The position numbers and the translations under genes were made by a program. Shown here piece after piece: positions 1 through 5,528 of a DNA stretch of 8,293 nucleotides. The stretch covers positions 1-8,293 of the forward strand of contig CAZHEF010000051.1 of assembly GCA_964531645.1 (NCBI GenBank), read 5' to 3'. This DNA is from JBBIMS01 sp964531645 (GTDB taxonomy: Bacteria; Acidobacteriota; Aminicenantia; JBFLYD01; JBBIMS01). The stretch's first letter is position 1; each line of letters opens with the position of its first letter. The notes below the pieces were generated by a model. It saw only the letters and a list, made by a program, of their open reading frames with translations, ran no database searches and was not told the origin of the DNA.

Positions 1-161
1 AGCAGTTTAGCTGAGATTTTCAATTTATCCTCTAAATTTTGAATTTTGCCTTTTTGACTTTTCACTTTGCTTTCTTGCCTTTTAGCCATTTCGCTATTTA
101 GTTTTTCTCATTTCTTCTTTTCTTGCCCGTCTTGCCCCTCTCGCATTTCTCGTTCCCTTTC
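1..161. repeat. Purine/pyrimidine-biased intergenic tract with degenerate short repeats
   Basis: The stretch downstream of the anti-sigma stop is almost entirely C/T on the plus strand (A/G on the minus strand). It contains recurring units of the type GGCAAGA and GCAAAGTGAAAAGTCAAAA when read on the minus strand. The 11-mer TTTTGACTTTT at 52-62 reappears in inverted orientation at 1423-1433. A short minus-strand frame opening at ATG 87-89 stays open to the window edge for 29 codons and is rich in Lys and Gln. It has no Shine-Dalgarno and is composed of the same repeats, so I do not call it a gene. No hairpin terminator for the sigma/anti-sigma operon is visible. Confidence 0.4.
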
Positions 162-795
162 CTAATAAGCTTTTTCTGCAAATGTCACTATCCTGCATTT
201 TTTAAGATATTGAAGAGCGGATTCTACATCTTCTCCTTTTTTTAGTTCTATTTTATAAAGACCTTCAGGGGTTGGACCGCTGACAATATCTGCTCCAATC
301 TTATTTAATACCTCCCTTATCTCTTTCTCTTTTGATTCCTGGTCAAAAACAATATTTATTTTTACTCCTCCCTTCAGCTGATGTTCTGCGGTCAGTGTCC
401 TGTATCTTCCTTCTCTTGGCAAGTAAATAATCAGAGCAAAAATAACAATGAGTTCAACTACCACAAGCGCCCACGAGAAAACTGGAGAAGTTAAAAAATC
501 TTTAAGAAATTTTTTTATCCTCTCAGGATTAAGATTTGGTAGGAAATGGCACCTCCTTTTCTTTTCTTTCTCCAATTCTTTCAGATATTCTTTTATAAAG
601 ATTTTCTGATAAAGGCGGAAGCTTACTCTCAATCTCTTTATAAGAGTTTTTTATTTCCAAAAATTCAAGGAATTCCTTTTTTAACTCTGGAATTTTCTCT
701 ATGGCATCTTCAAAAATTCTCTTTTCCTCTTCAGGGAGTGTCCCATCCAAATATAGTGGAATCATTTCTCTTAGCTTTTTTAATTTATATTTCAT
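162..795 (-). pseudogene. Membrane anti-sigma factor without zinc ligands, reading frame broken
   Basis: This looks like the anti-sigma partner of the upstream ECF sigma gene. The first frame (795-529) gives 88 residues. Its early part reads LREMIPLYLDGTLPEEEKRIF, matching the putative zinc-finger anti-sigma fold (YLDG-L-EE). The Cys/His zinc ligands are absent: the expected CxxC site reads IPEL. The second frame (open 632-162) supplies a basic linker, one membrane segment (about residues 105-125 of the joined protein) and a periplasmic domain of about 85 residues. That domain carries IREVLNKIGADIVSGPTPEGLYKIEL and ends in TFAEKAY, a pattern known from other anti-sigma factors. Joining the frames between about 544 and 573 gives a normal protein of about 210 residues. 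Going from frame one to frame two means skipping one base. A perfect AAGGAGGT lies at the junction (558-551) with no usable start codon after it. The ATG at 795 overlaps the sigma stop by 11 bases. Decay, sequencing error and programmed +1 frameshifting are all possible. Confidence 0.75.
551..558 (-). promoter_or_regulatory. Perfect internal Shine-Dalgarno at the anti-sigma frame junction
   Basis: AAGGAGGT on the minus strand is fully complementary to the 3' end of 16S rRNA. It lies inside the anti-sigma gene, where coding evidence changes frame. No ATG, GTG or TTG follows at a usable distance. Five bases downstream is TTT followed by C (546-543), where tRNA-Phe could move from TTT to TTC. 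That geometry resembles the SD-assisted +1 frameshift of prfB. The purine-rich Lys/Glu/Arg codons around it could equally have made the motif by chance. Confidence 0.35.
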
Positions 796-1323
796 TTTTC
801 TTTAACCCCATTCTATCGAGAATTTTTCTCAATTCTTCCTTTGCATAGAAAACCCTTGTCTTTACAGTGTTTACAGGTATTTTTAATATTCCAGAGACTT
901 CCTTATATATCATCTCTTGAAAGAAAACAAGATCCAGCACCTCTCTATGTTTCAAAGATAGCTTTTTAATTGCTTTATGGATAACATTTCCAATCCCGGC
1001 TTTCTGAGAGTTCTCTGGTCTGGAATATCAGGAAAGTCATCAATTCTTTCAAGATAATGCATCTTTTTAAATCTATTCATAGCAAGATTCCTTGCAATAC
1101 CTATTATCCAGGTTAAAACCCTTGAGTTTCCTTTGAAACTCTTTGCGTTCCTCCATACCTCAACATAAGTCTCCACAACAATATCCTCTGTCAAGCTTTC
1201 CTCCTTAAATATTCTAAAGAGATAAAAATAAACTTTTTTATGGGTCTGATCATACAATTCATTAAATGCAATTTCATCACCCCCTGAGACCCTCTTGACG
1301 AGTTCAAATTCTCTTCCTCTCAC
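785..1323 (-). pseudogene. ECF-type RNA polymerase sigma factor, reading frame broken
   Basis: A small sigma-70 family protein of the extracytoplasmic-function class that would direct RNA polymerase to stress or envelope promoters. Region 2 is intact in the first frame: AFNELYDQTHKKVYFYL, then LTEDIVVETYVEVWRN, then TWIIGIARNLAMNRFKK. That frame stops at 952-954. Region 4 continues at once in another frame: AIKKLSLKHREVLDLVFFQ, then YKEVSGILKIPVNTVKTRVF with the helix-turn-helix, ending at TAA 785-787. Restoring one C in the CC at 1017-1018 joins them through a canonical DPE and gives 179 residues, normal for the family. The frame is open further up to TTG 1359. I prefer GTG 1321-1323, which has AGGA nine bases upstream and gives a family-like N-terminus. 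The extra 12 residues from TTG are hydrophobic and atypical. The stop overlaps the anti-sigma ATG (ATGAAATATAA), so the two were translationally coupled. A true mutation cannot be told from a sequencing error. Confidence 0.85.
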
Positions 1324-1370
1324 AACCTTCCATCCTATTAGTGGAATTTTTATTAACAAAGGTTCAAATT

Positions 1371-1379
1371 TTTATAACA
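1371..1379 (-). promoter_or_regulatory. Extended -10 promoter element for the sigma/anti-sigma operon
   Basis: TGTTATAAA on the minus strand reads as an extended -10 (TG-n-TATAAA, hexamer 1376-1371). Transcription would start near 1364, about 40 bases before the preferred GTG at 1323. The hexamer at the -35 position (1399-1394, ACTAAA) does not resemble TTGACA and is one arm of an inverted repeat. Called by eye; AT-rich DNA yields such matches often. Confidence 0.35.
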
Positions 1380-1393
1380 CACCAAAGTATAAA

Positions 1394-1413
1394 TTTAGTT
1401 TCTCCACACTAAA
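1394..1413. promoter_or_regulatory. Inverted repeat, candidate operator of the sigma promoter
   Basis: TTTAGT (1394-1399) and ACTAAA (1408-1413) form a perfect 6-base inverted repeat with an 8-base spacer. The proximal arm occupies the exact -35 position of the putative sigma promoter (17 bases from the -10 at 1376). A dimeric regulator bound here would control the sigma/anti-sigma operon. No known operator consensus is recognised. Confidence 0.35.
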
Positions 1414-1690
1414 CTCAATTGCAAAAGTCAAAATGCAAGTCAGAAATTAACTCAGAAAGGCAAACTCAGGGCATGAGCTTAACACTCTCGAATTGTATTT
1501 CCCCCCATTTTTAATTCGCAATTTGCAACTATTAATTTCCTGTACTGTCAACTTTATCCCTCCTGCTGGTATTGCAATTGAAAATCTTGCAATTCTCATT
1601 TTGCAATTTTTTTTATCATAATAACTATTTTTCGTAAAATGCAAATTTTTCGTCGCATTTCATACTAACCCCGACACTTCTGTAGATTTT
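1414..1690. repeat. Intergenic region with degenerate TTGCAATT-type repeats
   Basis: The rest of the divergent spacer holds no gene I can support. TTGCAATT occurs at 1572-1579, 1587-1594 and 1601-1608 (15- and 14-base steps), with a related TTCGCAATTTGCAA at 1515-1528. ATTTTTCGT is repeated at 1627-1635 and 1645-1653, and AAAAGTCAAAA lies at 1423-1433. The minus-strand frame here (1644-1447) translates with two similar units, NCKMRIA and SCKLRIK. That is the look of the degenerate AT-rich intergenic repeats known from several uncultivated phyla, not of a real protein. Confidence 0.45.
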
Positions 1691-1719
1691 TTGTATTTTG
1701 ATCTCTTCTTTGCTAAAAT
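1691..1719 (+). promoter_or_regulatory. Promoter of the heptose operon, predicted leaderless
   Basis: TTGTAT at 1691-1696, a 17-base spacer, then the extended -10 TGCTAAAAT (hexamer TAAAAT 1714-1719). Only eight bases separate the -10 from the ATG at 1728, so the expected transcription start falls at or next to the start codon. No Shine-Dalgarno precedes this ATG, which agrees with a leaderless mRNA. The -10 is five of six to consensus and the -35 three of six. Confidence 0.5.
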
Positions 1720-1727
1720 TTTTTAAT

Positions 1728-2732
1728 ATGGTTGAGAAAAAAAGATTACTGGAACTTATAAAAAGCTTTAAGGGGAAAAAAATAGTTGTATGGGGAGACT
1801 TCATCCTTGATGAGCATATATATGGAAGAACATCCAGAGTTTCAAGAGAGGCACCTGTCTTGATAATAAAATTCGAAGGGAATGAGTTCAATCTTGGAGG
1901 TGGAGCTAACTCTATAAAAAACATAAAGGCTTTAAAAGGTGAACCAGTTCCTGTTGGAATTGTTGGAGATGATGAGGCAGGAGAAAAACTTTTATCCTTA
2001 ATGGAAAAATCAGGGATTACCACTAAATTTATTGTTAAGACTAAAAAATATAATACCCCTTTAAAAACAAGAATCCTTGCGGGTGGAGAACACACAAGAA
2101 AGCAGCAAGTTTTAAGATTGGACAGAGAAGAAAGAATTGTTTTTGATGAGGAGCTGAAAAATGTAATCTTTGAAAATCTTCTTGATGCACTAACTGATGC
2201 AAATGCTCTTCTTATTTCTGATTATGATAACTGGACTGTTGATACAGATGTTTTTGAGAAAATCATCGCAGAAGTTGGGAATAGAACTCCTGTGACTGTA
2301 GATTCAAGACACAGACTATTAAAATTCAAAAATGTTAGCGTTGCAACTCCCAACGAACCCGAGGTAGAGGAAGCTCTTCATATCAATATGGGAGAGGGAG
2401 AAGAAATTTTATTCGAAGCTGGGAAAAGGATACTTTCCGAGCTTAACTCTCCCGCTCTTTTGATAACAAGAGGGTGCAAGGGAATGTGTCTATTCGAAAG
2501 AGGCAAGGAACCTGTATTAATACCTATTTATGGTTCAGAGGAGATTGTTGATGTAACCGGAGCAGGTGATACAGTCATAAGCACAGTAACCCTCTCCCTT
2601 TCTGCCGAAGGAAATTTCCTTGAAGCTGCTTTTATATCCAATCTTGCAGGTGGAATTGTGGTTATGAAAAGAGGTGCTGCAACTTTGACTCCCGAGGAAC
2701 TTGAGGAGGCAGTGATAAGTGCATTTAGATAA
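1728..2732 (+). CDS. rfaE1: D-glycero-beta-D-manno-heptose-7-phosphate kinase (HldA, RfaE domain I)
   Basis: PfkB/ribokinase-family kinase of 334 residues, a normal length for the stand-alone kinase half of HldE. It phosphorylates D-glycero-D-manno-heptose 7-phosphate at C1 with ATP in the cytoplasm, on the way to ADP-heptose. Visible landmarks are WGDFILDEHIYG (22-33), TSRVSREAPV (35-44), the sugar-binding GGGAN (57-61), ATPNEPEVEEA, and DVTGAGDT with the catalytic base D281. The usual SDYGKG is replaced by SDYDNW and is followed by VDSRHRLLKF, so this is a divergent branch. A different ADP-forming sugar kinase is conceivable, but the next gene is the matching adenylyltransferase. The frame is open from TTG 1698, but that would begin upstream of the promoter -10, so ATG 1728 is chosen. 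It overlaps the next gene by 14 bases. Confidence 0.9.
   Translation: MVEKKRLLELIKSFKGKKIVVWGDFILDEHIYGRTSRVSREAPVLIIKFEGNEFNLGGGANSIKNIKALKGEPVPVGIVGDDEAGEKLLSLMEKSGITTKFIVKTKKYNTPLKTRILAGGEHTRKQQVLRLDREERIVFDEELKNVIFENLLDALTDANALLISDYDNWTVDTDVFEKIIAEVGNRTPVTVDSRHRLLKFKNVSVATPNEPEVEEALHINMGEGEEILFEAGKRILSELNSPALLITRGCKGMCLFERGKEPVLIPIYGSEEIVDVTGAGDTVISTVTLSLSAEGNFLEAAFISNLAGGIVVMKRGAATLTPEELEEAVISAFR
2704..2709 (+). promoter_or_regulatory. Shine-Dalgarno deciding the GTG start of rfaE2
   Basis: GAGGAG with a further G (2704-2709) lies inside the 3' end of rfaE1, nine bases before GTG 2719-2721. It selects that GTG over the in-frame rfaE1 GTG at 2712. It is the best-formed ribosome site of the operon and implies strong reinitiation or independent loading for rfaE2. 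Confidence 0.6.
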
Positions 2733-3204
2733 ATTAATTCCCATTGATGAATTAAAAAAGATAATTGATTCTTTAAAAGAAAAAGAGAAAAAAATTGTTC
2801 TTGCAAATGGTTGTTTTGATATAATTCATATTGGGCATGTTAGATATTTAAGGGATGCAAAAAGTAGAGGAGATGTTTTGATTGTCGCTTTGAACTCAGA
2901 CAAATCTGTTAGATTGTTGAAAGGTGAGGGAAGACCTCTGATGAATGAATTGGAAAGGGCTGAAATTCTCTCTTCCTTTGATTTTGTGGATTACATAGTT
3001 ATCTTTGATGAAAAAGATGTTAGCAAGGTTCTTCTTGAGCTGAAACCTCACATTCATGCGAAAGGTTCTGATTACACCGAGGAAACAGTCCCTGAAAGGG
3101 AGGTTGTTCTTTCCTACGGAGGAAAGATTGCAATCTGTGGAGGTAAGAAGGTAAGGTCCTCATCCAAAATTATTGGAGAGATTAAGTCAAAAAATGAATT
3201 ATGA
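2719..3204 (+). CDS. rfaE2: D-glycero-beta-D-manno-heptose 1-phosphate adenylyltransferase (HldC, RfaE domain II)
   Basis: Nucleotidyltransferase of 161 residues, the usual size for the separate second half of HldE. It transfers AMP from ATP to heptose 1-phosphate to make ADP-D-glycero-beta-D-manno-heptose, which HldD (not in this window) epimerises for LPS core synthesis. The cytidylyltransferase-like signature is complete: NGCFDIIHIGHVRYL with the catalytic HIGH at 37-40, LNSDKSVRLLKG, GRPLMNELERAEIL, HAKGSDY, and the C-terminal RSSSKIIGEI that corresponds to the ISSTxII motif. The GTG start is supported by a strong Shine-Dalgarno and overlaps the rfaE1 stop by 14 bases. The 3' end overlaps the glycosyltransferase start by 11 bases. 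The kinase and adenylyltransferase are separate genes here, unlike the fused E. coli HldE. Confidence 0.92.
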   Translation: MHLDKLIPIDELKKIIDSLKEKEKKIVLANGCFDIIHIGHVRYLRDAKSRGDVLIVALNSDKSVRLLKGEGRPLMNELERAEILSSFDFVDYIVIFDEKDVSKVLLELKPHIHAKGSDYTEETVPEREVVLSYGGKIAICGGKKVRSSSKIIGEIKSKNEL

Positions 3205-4204
3205 AAAAATTTTAATAGTAAAGCTCAGCTCCCTCGGAGACATTGTTCATACTTTACCTGCATTCAAAGCTCTCAGGGATAATTTCTTAGAAAGCAAAAT
3301 ATGCTGGGTTGTTGAAAAGAATGGAGCTGAAATATTAAAATCCCTTGAAAAACTTGACGAAATAGTTATATTTGATACATTAAACTGGAGGAAGAAACCT
3401 TTTTCTCCTGAAACTTTGAAGGGTTTAAGGGAATCAATTAAAAAAATAAGAAAAAGTTTCGACTTAGCCATTGATTTTCAGGGAACATTAAAATCTTCGT
3501 TTATAACATTCATTTCATCAGCAAAGGAAAAAATAGGCTTTGGAAAAAGAAATCTTAGAGAACCAATTTCTTCAATCTTTTACACAAAAATGGCTGTAAC
3601 TGTTCCTGAGAATACCCACATTATTTTAAAAAATATGAAACTTCTCGAAGCCATTGGAATTAAGAAAAATTTGCCAGAGTTTCCAGAATTAAAAGTAAAT
3701 GCTGATTTGCCTCAGGATTTAAAATTTGATAGAGACCGGCTGATAATACTGAATGGAGGAGGTGGATGGGAGACAAAGATATGGGTAAAGGGAAGATGGA
3801 GGGAGCTTGCTTTGAAGATAAAAGAGATGGGGTTTGAGCCTCTATTTTTATGGGGGAATACAGCTGAAATGAAAAAAATGGAAGAAGAATCAAGAGGTGA
3901 AATCCTCCTTGCGCCATTCTTAAATATACCCCAATTAATGAAGCTCCTTTCCCTTTCTCGACTTTTAATCAGCGGCGATACATTTCCTCTCCACATTGCT
4001 GATGCTCTTGGAATACCTGTTGTAGGAATTTACGGACCTTCGAGCCCATGGAGAAATGGTCCAATATCAAAAAATTCAAAAGTGGTTTTTCAGGAACTTT
4101 CCTGCAGTTTCTGTTATAAAAGAAAATGTAAGAATGTAAAATGTATGGAAAGCATTGATGTAGAGAGTGTCTTAGAGAAAGTTAAGGAGATACTGGAAAA
4201 ATGA
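3194..4204 (+). CDS. GT9 family glycosyltransferase, probable LPS heptosyltransferase
   Basis: Protein of 336 residues of the ADP-heptose:LPS heptosyltransferase family (GT9, GT-B fold), acting at the cytoplasmic face of the inner membrane on lipid A-core. The N-terminus KILIVKLSSLGDIVHTLPA is the acceptor-domain signature. The second domain has NGGGGWETKIWVKGRWREL, close to the ADP-heptose-binding region of WaaC, and GDTFPLHIADALGIPVVGIY followed by GPSSPWRNGP (GDT at 261-263), where the usual GDTGPLH has Phe for Gly. Near the C-terminus Cys304, 307, 312 and 317 form a CxxC-x4-C-x4-C cluster, also seen in other members of the family. Heptosyltransferase I activity fits best given the neighbours, but the acceptor cannot be read from sequence. 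ATG 3194 is preferred to the upstream in-frame TTG 3173 because it places the family N-terminus correctly. It overlaps rfaE2 by 11 bases. Confidence 0.9.
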   Translation: MNYEKILIVKLSSLGDIVHTLPAFKALRDNFLESKICWVVEKNGAEILKSLEKLDEIVIFDTLNWRKKPFSPETLKGLRESIKKIRKSFDLAIDFQGTLKSSFITFISSAKEKIGFGKRNLREPISSIFYTKMAVTVPENTHIILKNMKLLEAIGIKKNLPEFPELKVNADLPQDLKFDRDRLIILNGGGGWETKIWVKGRWRELALKIKEMGFEPLFLWGNTAEMKKMEEESRGEILLAPFLNIPQLMKLLSLSRLLISGDTFPLHIADALGIPVVGIYGPSSPWRNGPISKNSKVVFQELSCSFCYKRKCKNVKCMESIDVESVLEKVKEILEK

Positions 4205-4740
4205 ATTTTTCAAATTTCGCAGAGAGGCTAAGGGGAAAAATCGGTGTTTTAATTTCTTTAGTAATAATTATTATCTCAAAACCAAATATATGGAGTATCC
4301 TCGGAGGATTTCTTATCTCCATCCTTGGAAATATCCTGAGAGTATGGGCGTCAGGATATATAAGAAAGGAGAAAGAACTTGCAACATCAGGTCCTTACAG
4401 CCTGACCCGAAATCCCCTCTATCTGGGCAACTTTATAATAGGAGCTGGCTTTTGCCTTGCCTCATGGCAAATCCTTTCAATCCCTATTTTCTTCCTTTAT
4501 TTCCTTTTCCTCTACATTCCTCTTGTCAAAAATGAAGAGAAAAGAATGTTAGATATATTTAAAGAAGACTACATTGAATATAAAAAAGGTGTTCCTGTTT
4601 TTTTCCCAAAGATAGATAAAATCAATAAAACAGAAAGATTTTCCTGTAAGAATATTGTTGAAAATAAGGAATGGAGAGCAATTATTTCAACTTTGCTTTT
4701 TTATCTTGCCATTACTCTAAGGGAAATCCTTATAAAATGA
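4201..4740 (+). CDS. ICMT/PEMT-type integral membrane methyltransferase
   Basis: Inner-membrane protein of 179 residues related to isoprenylcysteine carboxyl methyltransferase and phospholipid methyltransferase. Family motifs are present: ATSGPYSLTRNPLYLGNF (61-78), then an E-x-R-M stretch (NEEKRML, 111-117), then YIEYKKGVPVFFP (124-136), which together form the S-adenosylmethionine and substrate site at the membrane face. Hydrophobic segments lie at about 14-26, 31-52, 74-88 and 92-109, with an extra one at about 160-177. That last helix lies beyond the usual C-terminus. The bacterial substrate is unknown; with LPS genes on one side and an envelope protein on the other, a lipid or lipid-linked sugar is an inference. 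The start is coupled to the glycosyltransferase stop by ATGA, with AAGGAG 11 bases upstream. Confidence 0.87.
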   Translation: MNFSNFAERLRGKIGVLISLVIIIISKPNIWSILGGFLISILGNILRVWASGYIRKEKELATSGPYSLTRNPLYLGNFIIGAGFCLASWQILSIPIFFLYFLFLYIPLVKNEEKRMLDIFKEDYIEYKKGVPVFFPKIDKINKTERFSCKNIVENKEWRAIISTLLFYLAITLREILIK

Positions 4741-5528
4741 GAAAATTTATCCAGTTGTTAACAATCTGCTTCTTTCTTTACCAGGTTCTTTCAGGCAAAT
4801 CTTTTCTTCCCTATGAGTTGATGAAGTTTAAAGTGAGATGGTCATTTATCTCTGTGGGTATGGCTGAAATTGAGCTTAAAAAAGATGACGAGGAAAAGGA
4901 AATTTATCATATTAGATTGGACGCAGAATCCTCAGGAATTATCTCATCCATATTCAATGTGGACGACCATGCAGAATGCTGGGTAGACAGTAACATATGC
5001 TCTATAAAATACCTTAAAAATCAGAGGGAAGGAAGATGGATAGCTGATGAGAATGTAATATTCGACTATAACAGCAGGAAAATTATTTACGAGATAAAAA
5101 AGAAGAAAAAAACAGGAGAAATTGAGGAGAAGAAAGAAGAAATTGAAATGGGTGATAGGGGATGTTTCCAGGACATGGTTTCATCCTTCTATTATTTCAG
5201 AACCCTTGATGTTGAAGAGGGGAAAATATATCAGATTCCAACTTTCGACAGAGGTAGAATTTTCACTACAGAACTCCATGTCTTAGGAAGGGAGAAAATC
5301 TCCACTGAAATCGGAGAATTTGATGCGTACCTGCTCCAACCGGTATCAAAATTTGAGGGAGCTTTCAGGACAAGGAAAGGAAAAATGTGGATATGGATTT
5401 CTGCTGATGAGAGAAAAACTCCTCTTAGAATTAAGGCTAAGTTCACATTTGGCTCTGTCTACATGGATATTATTTATTATCAGAGGGGGGATGAAATTCT
5501 AACGCCCCAGAAAACAGGTCTTCCATAA
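4737..5528 (+). CDS. Secreted DUF3108 family protein
   Basis: Protein of 263 residues with a signal peptide (basic MRKF, then a hydrophobic core to about residue 20). No good lipobox is seen, so it is probably periplasmic or associated with the outer membrane. It matches the DUF3108 pattern along its length: YELMKFKVRWSFISVGMAEI near the N-terminus, then CFQDMVSSFYYFRTLDVEEG, VLGREKISTEIGEFDAYLLQ, and WIWISADERKTPLRIKAKFT. The family is beta-rich and of unknown function. A Lys/Glu-rich insert (roughly residues 120-141) interrupts it. The frame is open from 4671, but only ATG 4737 gives a signal peptide, and it forms an ATGA overlap with the methyltransferase stop. It is the last gene of the heptose operon. 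Its final 49 bases are also the antisense of the solute-binding protein's C-terminus. Confidence 0.86.
   Translation: MRKFIQLLTICFFLYQVLSGKSFLPYELMKFKVRWSFISVGMAEIELKKDDEEKEIYHIRLDAESSGIISSIFNVDDHAECWVDSNICSIKYLKNQREGRWIADENVIFDYNSRKIIYEIKKKKKTGEIEEKKEEIEMGDRGCFQDMVSSFYYFRTLDVEEGKIYQIPTFDRGRIFTTELHVLGREKISTEIGEFDAYLLQPVSKFEGAFRTRKGKMWIWISADERKTPLRIKAKFTFGSVYMDIIYYQRGDEILTPQKTGLP

Noticed and set aside
1..89. Partial minus-strand frame starting ATG 89, Lys/Gln-rich
   Set aside because: Only 29 codons before the edge, no ribosome site, and made of the same A-rich repeats as the surrounding spacer. It could be real if the contig extends it.
546..848. Plus-strand open frame of 100 codons
   Set aside because: Antisense shadow of the sigma/anti-sigma genes; Phe- and Leu-rich with no family pattern.
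1345..1366. ECF-type promoter (TGAACC at 1366-1361) for sigma autoregulation
   Set aside because: No convincing -10 motif at the expected 16-17 base spacing.
1447..1644. Minus-strand open frame of 65 codons in the divergent spacer
   Set aside because: It translates degenerate intergenic repeats, has no Shine-Dalgarno and no recognisable domain.
1698..1727. Upstream TTG start for the heptose kinase
   Set aside because: It would place the start before the promoter -10 and adds ten residues not expected in the family.
3660..3996. Minus-strand open frames within the glycosyltransferase
   Set aside because: Antisense shadows with low-complexity Ser/Leu/Pro composition and no start signals.
4671..4736. 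Upstream in-frame start for the DUF3108 protein
   Set aside because: It lies inside the methyltransferase gene and would bury the clear signal peptide that begins at ATG 4737.
5485..5508. GGGG/CCCC hairpin as a bidirectional terminator
   Set aside because: Only four clean base pairs, a long loop, and no T-run on either strand.
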